Positions 1-9,322 of a stretch of 64,000 nt of DNA are shown piece after piece. Positions within the stretch are counted from its first letter, which is position 1. The number at the start of each line of letters is the position of its first letter. The stretch comes from Coenobita brevimanus (Eukaryota; Arthropoda; Malacostraca; Decapoda; Coenobitidae): the NCBI GenBank assembly GCA_032717465.1, contig CM064748.1, forward strand, positions 9,267,621 through 9,331,620, written 5' to 3'. Position numbers and translations under genes: made by a program. The notes below the pieces were generated by a model, which did no database searches, was not told the DNA's origin, and was given only the letters and a program-made list of their open reading frames with translations.

Positions 1-1633
1 CCATCTTGGCAATTCTGTTATTGAATGTCACCACGCACAAATACCTCGGAGTCATCTTCGACTCCAGACTTTCATTTAAACCAGAAGTTTTCCACCTCCG
101 AGAACGAACAAGGTTCCACATTAATGCTCTGAGGTCCTTGGCAGGAAAGGGGAGGGGAGCTACTTACAAAGTCCTCCGCCTCTTTTATACACAGACCATC
201 CGCGCCTTGGTTGACTACGCGGCTCCAGCATTGCCTACTATTGACCCCCCACTGCTTGACAAACTGGAGGTCATCCAAAACCATGCTATGCGAATTATGA
301 CTGGAGCTCCCATGTGGACACGCCTTTGCAACCTCCGATTTGAATGCAACCTGGAGTCACTACACCTCTGCATAGCTGCTAGAATGGCTGGGCTCGCGGC
401 CAAGCTAGCCCACAACGCCTCTCCCCTCCCACTCCTGCCCCGACTCGTAGCAGCAGTCAATCTCCACCCGGACCTACTGTCACACAGCTGGATTCACAGT
501 GCCGCGCGCGCTATTCACACCTACAACCTGGCTGATCACATCGTACAGATCTCAGCTGGACCTGCAGTCACCTACCAAGCCCAGCCTCCTTGGAGCCCCC
601 CTCTGTTCAATCTCATCATCCCCCGCGCTCCACCCAAGAACTGTACCACCACCGAACTGATGCGTCAAGAGGGCCTCAAACAAATCGCCTCCCTTGCAGT
701 CCTCGACTCGGCCACGTACTACACTGACGGCTCGGTTACGTCTTCCAGGGCAGGAGCAGCCTTTGTGTGTGGAGATCGTTCCCACAGCTTGCGCATCACA
801 GATGGGGCCTCCACCCTTCAAGCTGAAATGGCAGCCATCTCTGCTGCCCTCTCTGACGTCCTAAAGCACGCCCCTACATCTCCCAACATCATACACACGG
901 ACTCAGCTTCAGCCATTCATACACTTCGCCGACAAACTCACACCGATAACACCAAACTTTTATACGATATTCTCAACACAGCCATGGAAATCTGCAATGC
1001 AGGGGGAACGATCACTGTCAACTGGATCCCAAGTCATGTCGGCATCGTCGGGAATGAGAAGGCTGACCACATAGCAAAGACCGCTCTAGATAGACCTAAT
1101 ATTGACCTAGAAATACCAACCAGCTTAAGCCAGGTCAAACGTTCTATCGGCCATCAGGCAACCATTTTAAATAAAGCAGATCACCGCCTTCAAGTACAAC
1201 TGGGCTCTCCCTCTGCCAGATGGTATGCTGCAGCCACACAGTACAAGTCCCTGCCTTTTAACGCCAAGTATGACACAAACACACTTAATCGTTTGCGCTG
1301 CCTTCACCTTGGTTATAAGTGTTTCTCCGAGATTATGGACGACGATACAGACCCTGATTCTGAGTGTCAACACTGCCAGATAACCACTCCCTTCCCCCTC
1401 CTGCAGTACCTCCTCCGATGTCCGGCCACCTCCCAAATCAGAAAAAGACACCCTCTTCCCAATCCAGACATACCCCGAACCCATGCAGCTGCAAGATCAA
1501 CAAATACCATCCGCTATGCAGCAGCCTATGTTGTAGCCACGACTCCCCTCCCTGTTCTAACTCAAGTTGTGCTCTCTGCTCCCCCTCCCACCTAGCATGC
1601 ATGCCTAAGGTGTGCCTGTGTTGTTATACATAT
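1..1633 (+). mobile_element. LINE R, 3' half (5' part outside the window)
   Basis: This is the 3' portion of a non-LTR retrotransposon of the APE-RT-RNaseH type. It contains the end of ORF2 and the first part of the 3' UTR. A gypsy-like LTR element has inserted at 1634, and the rest of the 3' UTR resumes at 7020. The protein is closest to LINE Q in this window: the region around HKYLGVIFDSRLSF matches HRYLGVYMDRNLTF of Q, and APMWTRLCNL is nearly identical. The element ends at 7297 in (GAAC)n, against the 5' UTR of a histone H2A gene. Clade within the RNaseH-bearing LINEs (I-like) is inferred. Confidence 0.9.
6..1595 (+). CDS. LINE R ORF2, C-terminal RT end, RNase H and zinc-binding tail (partial)
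   Basis: The visible 529 residues hold the thumb end of the reverse transcriptase, then an RNase H domain and a cysteine-rich tail. The RNase H shows the first catalytic Asp in YYTDGSVTSSRAG, the Glu in LQAEMAAISAAL, the Asp in IHTDSASAI and the C-terminal WIPSHVGIVGNEKADHIAK. The tail CQHC plus LLRCP resembles the CCHC region that follows RNase H in this family. There is no stop in the visible part, so this portion is intact. The true start lies outside the window, so whether the whole ORF2 is intact cannot be judged. Confidence 0.9.
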   Translation: MAILLLNVTTHKYLGVIFDSRLSFKPEVFHLRERTRFHINALRSLAGKGRGATYKVLRLFYTQTIRALVDYAAPALPTIDPPLLDKLEVIQNHAMRIMTGAPMWTRLCNLRFECNLESLHLCIAARMAGLAAKLAHNASPLPLLPRLVAAVNLHPDLLSHSWIHSAARAIHTYNLADHIVQISAGPAVTYQAQPPWSPPLFNLIIPRAPPKNCTTTELMRQEGLKQIASLAVLDSATYYTDGSVTSSRAGAAFVCGDRSHSLRITDGASTLQAEMAAISAALSDVLKHAPTSPNIIHTDSASAIHTLRRQTHTDNTKLLYDILNTAMEICNAGGTITVNWIPSHVGIVGNEKADHIAKTALDRPNIDLEIPTSLSQVKRSIGHQATILNKADHRLQVQLGSPSARWYAAATQYKSLPFNAKYDTNTLNRLRCLHLGYKCFSEIMDDDTDPDSECQHCQITTPFPLLQYLLRCPATSQIRKRHPLPNPDIPRTHAAARSTNTIRYAAAYVVATTPLPVLTQVVLSAPPPT

Positions 1634-2418
1634 TGTTACATAGCCTATGATTTCATCATCCTTTGTGTAATTTTAACGCACAGTTGCTGCATGTTTGATC
1701 ACGAGCGTGTTCTGCCTCAGTCCCCCCTTTCTACCGTTATAGTAGAGTAAGTCGTTCTCTCTGTTATTCAGAGCAGGATTTTCAGCTTTTTGTCCCCATG
1801 GCTTCATTTGCGCGTCCTTCTTACAAGTTGTATCAAGCTTTACTGGCCCCTATATAATGAGCTCATTCTCTACATCATTGCCACTTAGATCTGCTCCTCA
1901 TTTTGTTCACATCTCTGTCCTCCCCTGTACAGATATTATTATTGTGAGTGCTCAAGAAATCTCCAAACATCTAGCAGCTGTGTGTAATTTGAGTATAACT
2001 GTTTTGCATTTTTTCTTGTACTGTGTAGCATAAGGTTAATTCTTAGGCCTAGTGAGGTTTTTGATTAATGTTGGGTTTTATGTCAGTCATTTTTGATAAT
2101 AGTTTGTATCTGTAATAATTTATCTGGCATTCACTGAGTATTATCTGGCATCTCATTTTATCAGGGCTGACTTAGATAAATTTACTCTTGCTAATTTCGT
2201 GTTAATAGAGGCTATTGCAGTTAACCATATATTTAACCTGTTTATTTGCCATTACATTATCCTTATGAGTCCTGAATGTTTTGTTGTTAGTTTGTGCATT
2301 AAACTTTAACTTGTAATTTTACCTAACTCTTTTGTTTTGAACCTGGAACTTTACGGGACAGTAGTGACTCTTAGTATTCTCACTTAAAGTGTACATTATC
2401 TTTCTCTGTTCCGTAACA
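1634..2418 (+). repeat. 5' LTR of gypsy-like element copy 1
   Basis: This is a direct repeat of 6236-7019. It begins TGTTACATAG and ends TTCCGTAACA, giving a terminal inverted repeat TGTTAC/GTAACA. The two LTRs are almost identical over about 785 bp, which implies a recent insertion. The 4 bp ATAT at 1630-1633 is repeated at 7020-7023 as target-site duplication. Confidence 0.95.
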
Positions 2419-2424
2419 TAAATT

Positions 2425-2442
2425 TGGCGACCTCATATCAGG
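2425..2442 (+). other. Primer-binding site of gypsy-like copy 1
   Basis: TGGCGACCTCATATCAGG lies 7 bp downstream of the 5' LTR. A start with TGG, complementary to a tRNA 3' CCA end, is typical of a minus-strand primer site. The tRNA species was not identified. The same sequence sits next to the 5' LTR of copy 2. Confidence 0.75.
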
Positions 2443-2502
2443 ATATTCAGGATATTATCATAAGGATATTGCTTGATATTTTGTGACTGTTACTTATTGA
2501 TT

Positions 2503-5500
2503 ATGTCTACTATTACTACACTTGATGAAGCCAAAGATTTTTTGTCAAATGTGCAAACAGTGTGTGATATAGAAAACAGAACAAAGAATGAACTTAAGCT
2601 TGTTGCTCAACAATTGGGAATTGCTGTTCGCTCTCATCATTCTAAAGATCAAATTGTTGACATGATTAATGAAAGCTTGTTTAATGTAACTCCTCCAAAT
2701 GAGCAAACGCAGATTGAATTAGCTAAGTTACAGCTAGCCCTGCAGGAGGCTAAGGCTAAGGAGGCGGAGGCCCGTTCTAAGGAGGCTGAGGCACAAGTTG
2801 AAATTGCTAGGATTCAGGCAGACCATGAGTATCGCATGAAACAAGGTGGAACTGGATCATCTAGCTCTGATGATTTTGATGTGGCTAAAAATGTTAAACT
2901 TGTCCCTCCTTTTAATGAATCTGATTTAACAAAGTATTTTCAGTTGTTTGAGAGGGTAGCTACAGGTTTTAATTGGCCCAAACAGAATTGGCCAGTACTC
3001 CTTCAAACTGTTCTCACCGGTAAAGCTCAAGTAACTTATGCATCTTTGCCTCAGGATCAATCTGATAATTATGATGTAGTTAAGAGCTTGATTCTTAAGG
3101 CCTATGAGCTTGTTCCTGAAGCCTATAGAGTAAAATTTAGGACAACTTACAAGCAAGATAAGCAATCCCATGCTGAGTATGCAAAAATCAAAGAAGATCT
3201 GTTAGAGCAGTGGTTAAATTCTAAGAATGTGGATTCTGATTTTGGTAAATTTAAGCAGATGATTTTGCTGGAGGACTTCAAGAGGTGTATTTATAAAGAT
3301 GTAAGCCTATATCTTGATGAGAAAAGGATAGATAATTTGTCTGATGCTGCAGTTTTAGCTGATGAGTATGTTCTCACTCACAAGAGATATTCTAGAGAAA
3401 AAGGGAAAGCTGAGAGTAAGTACGTTGCCTCTACTCAGAGTACAGGTAACAGGAAAGAGAATAAGGATGATGTTTCTCAGGAAGTAAATACCAGCTTCAC
3501 CTCTAGATTTCAGAAAAGTAAATGTACTTATTGTAGTAAGCTTGGTCATACTACGGAGAGATGTTTCAGGAGACAGCGTGATGTGAACAAAAAGGAGTCT
3601 TTAAATATTCAGTCAATTGGTCTAGTGTCCACTCTTGAGAGTTCCCAGAATTCTTTAACTGAGTTAACTGAACCTGCTTTGAGGGGTAACTTAAATTCTC
3701 ATGATGGAGCTCCTCTTTTGAGCAGTAACGTGGGTGACACTCTCAAGAGTTCATGTGCTAATTTCCTGTCTGATGGTTTTGTCAGTCCTCTGGACAGTAA
3801 TGACAGGAAATCAGTTAAAATATATCGTGATACAGGTGCTTGCCAATCCCTTATGCTGACCAGTGTTCTAGGCTCTAATGTTAATTCCTCTGATGAAACT
3901 GTAATCTTACAAGGTGTAGGGAATAATTACTTCTCTGTCCCTCTGTGCAGAGTGAATTTAGAGTCTGGTTTTGTTAATGGTTCCGTTATGGTTGGGTTGG
4001 TTGAGACACTCCCATTGTCAGGTGTAACTTTCTTACTTGGAAATGATATTGGTGGTAGTCAAGTGTGTCCAGCTCCTCAGTTGTCTAGTGAGCCAGTGGC
4101 TGTGTCCCAGGATTGTGATATCCCTGATGTGTTCCCTGCATGTGCTGTCATTAGGGCTAAGTCTAAAGTTACTGGTGATTTAGAGGATAATGATGATGAT
4201 GATGTTATCCTAGCTGACACTTTTCTTGCTAATTTGGACCACTCACCAGATGAGGCAGTACCCCGTAGTGTTGATAATTTGTCTCGTGAAGAGTTGGTTG
4301 AGTTGCAGGTTGCTCACCCTGAGTTGAAAGGTCTAGCTAACTCTGCTTACAGTGAAGAAGAGTCAGCCGGTGCTTCTACTTGTTATTATGTAAAGTCAGG
4401 AGTACTTATGAGGAAGTGGAGACCCCCAACAGCATCAGCCGACTGTGAATGGGAGGTTGTACATCAAGTTGTCATCCCTCGTGTTTGTAGGCAGGATATC
4501 ATTCGAGTGGCTCATGATTCCAGTTTGGCAGGACACCTTGGAGTGAGGAAGACTGTGGCACGCATTTTGAAACACTTCTACTGGCCAGGTATCTTCAGGG
4601 ATGTTTCCTGGTATTGTAAATCTTGTCACACCTGTCAAGTTGTGGGGAAGTGTAATCAGACCGAAAAGGTTGCACCTCTAGTTCCCATTCCTCCTTTTGA
4701 GGCGCCTTTCACCCGTGTGTTGGTGGATATTGTGGGCCCTCTTCCTAAGACTTCTTCAGGATTTTCTTATGTGTTGACCATGATTGATATGGCTACTCGT
4801 TATCCTGAAGCCATTCCACTTAGAAACATCTCAGCAAAGAACGTGGTTAAGGAAATGCTAGGGTTCTTCACAAAGTTTGGTCTGCCCAAGGAGGTACAGT
4901 CAGACCGGGGAAGTAATTTCATGTCGAATGTTTTCAAGCAGCCTCTGAAAGAGTTGGGCATCACCCAGATCACGTCTTCAGCTTACCATCCCCAGACCCA
5001 AGGAGCGTTGGAGAGATATCATCAAACACTCAAATCGATGCTCAAGAAATACTGTTTGGAACATCAGAAAGACTGGGATAAAGGTCTTCCATTCGTTGTG
5101 TTTGCCACAAGAGAATCTCCAAATGAATCACTGGGCTTCTCACCTTTTGAACTACTGTTTGGCCATGAAGTAAGAGGACCCCTTAAGTTACTCAAGGAAT
5201 GCTGGCTGTCGGAGGAAGATGACGTCAACCTGCTGGAGTATGTGATGAAGTTCAAAGAACGGCTGTCCACTGCTTTACAGCTGGCGAGAGAGAATTTAGG
5301 AGCTGCTCAGGAGAAGATGAAGACTTGGTATGATAAGAAGTCCAGGTTACGCCACTTTCAGCCAGGAGATCAGGTTTTGATTCTGCTACCAGTTCATGGG
5401 CAACCTCTTCAAGCCAAGTTTAGTTGCCCTTATTTCGTGGAGAAGAAACTCAGTGATGTCAACTATGTCATCGCCACACCAGATCGTAGAAAGAGCAAGC

Positions 5501-6252
5501 AACTATGTCACATCAACATGCTAAAGTTATATCACAGGCGGGAAGAAAATAATCCAGTCTGCACTGTAGCTGTTCCACCCGAGTCTGCAAGTGAAGCTCT
5601 CCCATGCAGTATGAGCCTGAGTGATAGTTTGGGGAAGAATCCTGATATCATGAATGATCTCCAGACTAAGCTTTCTCATCTACCTCCCAAGGAAAGGCAG
5701 GAGTTTTCGGCATTACTGCGGGAGTACCCGCAAGTGTTCCGTGCTACTCCAGGAAGAACCACTGTATTGATGCATGATGTCAATGTTGGAGACGCAAAGC
5801 CAATTAAATTGCCTCCTTACCGTGTGAACCCAGTGAAAGTTCCTCTCATCCAGAAGGAGCTTGGCTACCTGTTGGACCACAAGATGATTGAGCCCTGTCA
5901 GAGCGAGTGGAGTTCTCCTGTCACTCTAGTCCCTAAGCCAGGTGGGTCACAGAGGCTTTGCATTGACTACAGACGTGTTAATCAGATAACCAAAACAGAC
6001 ACTTACCCTCTCCCTCGTGTGGAAGATTGCACAGACAAGATCGGAAAGGCTAGGTACATAAGTAAGTTTGATTTGTTAAAGGGATACTGGCAAGTACCTA
6101 TGACTGAGCGTGCTAGGGAGATCTCATGTTTTGTACCATTAGGAAAGACCTTTGCATGGTCTGTAATGCCATATACAGATTGTTTTAGAGTAATAAGAAA
6201 TTTCCTTTGTAAATTTCTTTTTCTTTGTGGGGAGGTGTTACATAGCCTATGA
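2503..6252 (+). CDS. Gag-PR-INT-partial RT polyprotein, gypsy-like copy 1
   Basis: A single uninterrupted frame of 1249 residues from the ATG at 2503. In order: a gag region with a charged coiled-coil-like stretch (EAKAKEAEARSKEAEAQ, about residues 80-110), a zinc knuckle CTYCSKLGHTTERC near 341, a protease motif YRDTGACQ near 443, an integrase HHCC region near 670-713, a DDE core (D in DIVGPL, D in QSDRGS, E in GALERYH) near 741-840, a GPY/F-like segment, and reverse transcriptase from about 1090. The first RT Asp (SKFDLLKGYWQ) is present, but the frame leaves homology right after SVMPY and ends 25 residues later inside the 3' LTR. The YxDD box, thumb and RNase H are therefore missing. Copy 2 has SGPYF where this copy has SCPYF. 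Confidence 0.92.
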   Translation: MSTITTLDEAKDFLSNVQTVCDIENRTKNELKLVAQQLGIAVRSHHSKDQIVDMINESLFNVTPPNEQTQIELAKLQLALQEAKAKEAEARSKEAEAQVEIARIQADHEYRMKQGGTGSSSSDDFDVAKNVKLVPPFNESDLTKYFQLFERVATGFNWPKQNWPVLLQTVLTGKAQVTYASLPQDQSDNYDVVKSLILKAYELVPEAYRVKFRTTYKQDKQSHAEYAKIKEDLLEQWLNSKNVDSDFGKFKQMILLEDFKRCIYKDVSLYLDEKRIDNLSDAAVLADEYVLTHKRYSREKGKAESKYVASTQSTGNRKENKDDVSQEVNTSFTSRFQKSKCTYCSKLGHTTERCFRRQRDVNKKESLNIQSIGLVSTLESSQNSLTELTEPALRGNLNSHDGAPLLSSNVGDTLKSSCANFLSDGFVSPLDSNDRKSVKIYRDTGACQSLMLTSVLGSNVNSSDETVILQGVGNNYFSVPLCRVNLESGFVNGSVMVGLVETLPLSGVTFLLGNDIGGSQVCPAPQLSSEPVAVSQDCDIPDVFPACAVIRAKSKVTGDLEDNDDDDVILADTFLANLDHSPDEAVPRSVDNLSREELVELQVAHPELKGLANSAYSEEESAGASTCYYVKSGVLMRKWRPPTASADCEWEVVHQVVIPRVCRQDIIRVAHDSSLAGHLGVRKTVARILKHFYWPGIFRDVSWYCKSCHTCQVVGKCNQTEKVAPLVPIPPFEAPFTRVLVDIVGPLPKTSSGFSYVLTMIDMATRYPEAIPLRNISAKNVVKEMLGFFTKFGLPKEVQSDRGSNFMSNVFKQPLKELGITQITSSAYHPQTQGALERYHQTLKSMLKKYCLEHQKDWDKGLPFVVFATRESPNESLGFSPFELLFGHEVRGPLKLLKECWLSEEDDVNLLEYVMKFKERLSTALQLARENLGAAQEKMKTWYDKKSRLRHFQPGDQVLILLPVHGQPLQAKFSCPYFVEKKLSDVNYVIATPDRRKSKQLCHINMLKLYHRREENNPVCTVAVPPESASEALPCSMSLSDSLGKNPDIMNDLQTKLSHLPPKERQEFSALLREYPQVFRATPGRTTVLMHDVNVGDAKPIKLPPYRVNPVKVPLIQKELGYLLDHKMIEPCQSEWSSPVTLVPKPGGSQRLCIDYRRVNQITKTDTYPLPRVEDCTDKIGKARYISKFDLLKGYWQVPMTERAREISCFVPLGKTFAWSVMPYTDCFRVIRNFLCKFLFLCGEVLHSL

Positions 6253-7019
6253 TTTCATCATCCTTTGTGTAATTTTAACGCACAGTTGCTGCATGTTTGA
6301 TCACGAGCGTGTTCTGCCTCAGTCCCCCCTTCTACCGTTATAGTAGAGTAAGTCGTTCTCTCTGTTATTCAGAGCAGGATTTTCAGCTTTTTGTCCCCAT
6401 GGCTTCATTTGCGCGTCCTTCTTACAAGTTGTATCAAGCTTTGCTGGCCCCTATATAATGAGCTCATTCTCTACATCATTGCCACTTAGATCTGCTCCTC
6501 ATTTTGTTCACATCTCTGTCCTCCCCTGTACAGATATTATTATTGTGAGTGCTCAAGAAATCTCCAAACATCTAGCAGCTGTGTGTAATTTGAGTATAAC
6601 TGTTTTGCATTTTTTCTTGTACTGTGTAGCATAAGGTTAATTCTTAGGCCTAGTGAGGTTTTTGATTAATGTTGGGTTTTATGTCAGTCATTTTTGATAA
6701 TAGTTTGTATCTGTAATAATTTATCTGGCATTCACTGAGTATTATCTGGCATCTCATTTTATCAGGGCTGACTTAGATAAATTTACTCTTGCTAATTTCG
6801 TGTTAATAGAGGCTATTGCAGTTAACCATATATTTAACCTGTTTATTTGCCATTACATTATCCTTATGAGTCCTGAATGTTTTGTTGTTAGTTTGTGCAT
6901 TAAACTTTAACTTGTAATTTTACCTAACTCTTTTGTTTTGAACCTGGAACTTTACGGGACAGTAGTGACTCTTAGTATTCTCACTTAAAGTGTACATTAT
7001 CTTTCTCTGTTCCGTAACA
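6236..7019 (+). repeat. 3' LTR of gypsy-like element copy 1
   Basis: A direct repeat of 1634-2418. It is preceded by a short purine-rich tract TGTGGGGAGG that suits a polypurine primer. The polyprotein stop codon lies 17 bp inside this LTR. Confidence 0.95.
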
Positions 7020-7112
7020 ATATACACATGTGTACATCTGTGTGTGTTGTGTCTGTGTGTCGGTACATATGCATGTCAGTACGTGTATATATGTATAACT
7101 GTGTGGTTGTCT

Positions 7113-7152
<40 letters not shown>

Positions 7153-7297
7153 CTACCTACTTCATTAGAATTAAGACACAGCCGAGGGGCTGCCAACGCT
7201 GCCTCTACCACTTATATATTAACGCTGAGCTCACTGACTGGGCTAATGTATGGCCCGGCCTGCACCACGGGTGCAGGAAATCTTGAACGAACGAACG
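7020..7297 (+). mobile_element. LINE R 3' end with shared LINE/SINE tail
   Basis: The 3' UTR of LINE R continues after the LTR insertion. It holds a (TG)n run at about 7117-7149 and ends with two hairpins: GGGCTAATGTATGGCCC and CCTGCACCACGGGTGCAGG. A (GAAC)n tail ending at about 7297 follows. The same hairpins and tail end LINE Q (29575-29638) and the three SINEs at 51763, 55956 and 63746. The sequence immediately after, GCGGGTGACGCA, is H2A 5' UTR. Confidence 0.85.
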
Positions 7298-7363
7298 GCG
7301 GGTGACGCATTAGTTTTCTCCTGAAGGTCCTGCTCCAGCGACGACGACGAAGACGATACTACC

Positions 7364-7726
7364 ATGTCCGGACGTGGCAAGGTGAAGGGAAAATCCAAGT
7401 CCCGATCTAGCAGGGCTGGGCTCCAGTTCCCCGTCGGCAGGATCCACCGTCTCCTTCATAAAGGCAATTACTCCGAGCGTGTGGGTGCTGGTGCCCCCGT
7501 CTACTTGGCTGCAGTCATGGAGTACCTAGCAGCTGAAGTGCTTGAGCTGGCTGGCAACGCAGCCCGTGACAACAAGAAGACTCGTATCATTCCCCGTCAC
7601 CTGCAGTTGGTTATCCGTTATGACGAGGAGCTCAACAAGCTCCTCTCTGGCGTCACCATCGCCCAGGGAGGTGTCCTGCCTAACATCCAGGCTGTGCTGC
7701 TTCCCAAGAAGACGGAGAAGAAGTAA
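7364..7726 (+). CDS. Histone H2A, copy 1
   Basis: 120 codons from an ATG at 7364 encode a complete H2A with the histone fold and docking region. It packs with H2B in the nucleosome core. The N-terminal tail reads [12 protein letters not shown], three residues (GGK) shorter than the MSGRGKGGKVKGK form I know from arthropods. Other differences from that form are R to H in LLHKG, A to S in NYSERV, and [10 protein letters not shown] where LQLAIRNDEE is usual. The V and Y are shared by all three H2A copies here. The 5' UTR is interrupted at 7297 by LINE R, so the original promoter is now upstream of that element. A 3' histone stem-loop follows 41 bp after the stop. Confidence 0.95.
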   Translation: MSGRGKVKGKSKSRSSRAGLQFPVGRIHRLLHKGNYSERVGAGAPVYLAAVMEYLAAEVLELAGNAARDNKKTRIIPRHLQLVIRYDEELNKLLSGVTIAQGGVLPNIQAVLLPKKTEKK

Positions 7727-7767
7727 ACGCTTCCAACAAATTCTTCTTCTTCTTCTTCACCTCCATC

Positions 7768-7783
7768 GGCTCCTTTAGGAGCC
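7768..7783 (+). terminator. Histone mRNA 3' stem-loop, H2A copy 1
   Basis: GGCTCCTTTAGGAGCC forms a 6 bp stem with a four-base TTTA loop, the classic replication-dependent histone 3' end bound by SLBP. It is followed by ACA and a purine-rich stretch (TTTCTTGAGAGAGAATAGA), a plausible U7-type downstream element. Confidence 0.93.
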
Positions 7784-8394
7784 ACATTCGTTTCTTGAGA
7801 GAGAATAGACTTTGGCATTGCCCAACATCATCTTTGTGTATGGATGAATGTGTTGGTATACTGTATGTATGTGTCTGTCTGTCTGTATGTGGTATGAGTT
7901 GAATGTTGGCATATGTCTGTGGCTATATTTATGTTCGCTTGGATGTAAGAAGCTACTAACATCAGTGAAGGTCGATTAATAATATTATTATTCCCACTAC
8001 TACATAGCATCTTGTCCCGTTCCCAACTGCACCTACATAATACTGTACTGTATAATTATGGCTCCTAAATAAATGCCTGGCCGGGTGGATGAATGAAAAC
8101 ACAGGTGATGATGGCTATTCTCCCACCATCGAAGGAATGGACAAAGTCGTTCAGTGACAGAGGATATGGTGATGTATACAACAGAATATATATTATCCGT
8201 GTGGTGACGACCATGGTGGATTTAACACCCCGAAATAAGAGCAATAATGGTAATAATGAAGAAAATACTATTCATTCATTTCTCTCATCATTAGTAGTAT
8301 TGCAAAAACTAGTTACTACAAAATAAAAAAGCAATACCACCACCATCTATCTATTCATCCATCCATCCATCATCATCATCAAGATTAATAAAAA
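7784..8394. other. Spacer between H2A copy 1 and X1
   Basis: No gene is seen. The sequence is conserved with 11041-11699 and, reversed, with 39450-39715 plus 45103-45551. It contains TG- and GATA-like simple repeats and a short AT run near 8185. That run is expanded to a long (TA)n in the other two units and is where gypsy copy 2 inserted. Confidence 0.8.
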
Positions 8395-8690
8395 TATTAA
8401 TAATCATCATCAGCAGCAGCAGCACCCATCGAACTGCGAGCTCCGGTAGAAGCCTCCTTAATGAAACTGTTGGGAGGCGAGTGTCAACCACTTTGTCAAC
8501 CACCTCTTCTATATAATGCACTAGCGGTCGTGCAAGTACCAACCGGATCCATTTAAATTTGATTTCAGGCCACAGCGGTTGTATGGCGGTTGATGCAATG
8601 CTTGTACGATGAGTGATTGGTGGGTCTTGGCACTTAGAGAAAACGGCCGTGACAGCGACAAATTCAAGGGATAACTTGTCCATATGCAGA
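8395..8690 (-). promoter_or_regulatory. X1: orphan histone-type promoter and 5' UTR (empty insertion site)
   Basis: Read leftward, this has the box GTACTTGCACGACCG (complement at 8525-8539), then TATATA (8510-8515), then GACAAAGTGGTTGACACTCG. Sister copies carry LINE insertions at this position; here it is uninterrupted. An ATG follows GAGCTCGCAGTTCG but opens only M-G-A-A-A-A-D-D-D-Y-stop in GCT/GAT repeats, and no histone-like protein follows. X occupies the place of a fifth histone gene. A lost H1 is possible, but no H1 residues were recognised. Confidence 0.7.
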
Positions 8691-8691
8691 G

Positions 8692-8870
8692 GCCCCTCAC
8701 CTCGATCGAAAGAAATCTCGGCCCTTTTCAGGGCCAAAACCCTTCTTCAAAGAGAGATGATGACAGACCCTCAGTTTAGGTTTCCATATATCAGCTCTTG
8801 CTCTTCCACAGCGAAGCATGCTCTCACACACACATACAGACGAATGAACTCCAATACTTACATACATACA
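8692..8870 (+). pseudogene. Histone H3 3' UTR remnant
   Basis: This matches, in reverse complement, the 3' UTR of the H3 gene at 55108-55614. The stem-loop GGCCCTTTTCAGGGCC is intact at 8720-8735. All H3 coding sequence is absent. The fragment is fused directly to the upstream side of the X1 promoter, so a deletion has removed the H4 gene, the H3-H4 promoter and the H3 coding region of this unit. Confidence 0.85.
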
Positions 8871-9288
8871 TGCATTCATTCATCTTTTTTTTTTTTTTTT
8901 AACCAATCATGTACTTTTTTTTTTTTTTTGGAAGGGGGGAATACTTGCCTATTCGTTTATTTCTTTTATTGATCTGTTGTTCACGTCGCAGTTTTTGTTT
9001 TCGTTATTTGCCTGTTTCTTTTACTTACTCATCGCTTCACTCACGCCCTCATAAAGGTACATAGGTTTGCACAACGAGAAAGGCATTCCCGCTCCATATT
9101 AGGAGATGCTCTCTATATCCGTCATGAACGCACGGTGAATTCTTCAGTTACTATGCTGGGGAAAAAAAAAGGTGAACCTGAACCCATCGATTTTCGCCTG
9201 CAGTTGTGCGCGTGTATGTATGTTTATACTCTACCTATGTATTTGTGTGTCTTTGTTAGCATGTATGTCTGTGTGTACGGACGTATGA

Positions 9289-9322
<34 letters not shown>

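Larger units (their letters stand above)
1634..7019 (+). mobile_element. Gypsy-like LTR retrotransposon, copy 1, with truncated pol
   Basis: This 5.4 kb element has two near-identical LTRs, a primer-binding site, one long gag-pol frame and an ATAT target duplication. Its pol order is protease, integrase, reverse transcriptase, as in copia and in the Gmr1 group of gypsy elements (established for Gmr1). The reverse transcriptase stops before the catalytic YxDD motif and there is no RNase H. The minus-strand copy at 39716-45102 has the same truncation, so this is a non-autonomous family and not a single damaged insert. It is nested in the 3' UTR of LINE R. Confidence 0.93.

Noticed and set aside
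7110..7160. Short open frames in (TG)n/(CA)n runs (also near 9300, 54060, 54540 and 55020)
   Set aside because: They encode only VCVC or THTH repeats and are microsatellite artefacts.
8395..8690. Annotating X as histone H1
   Set aside because: The position and promoter are suggestive, but no H1 globular domain, lysine-rich tail or histone stem-loop is present in any copy.
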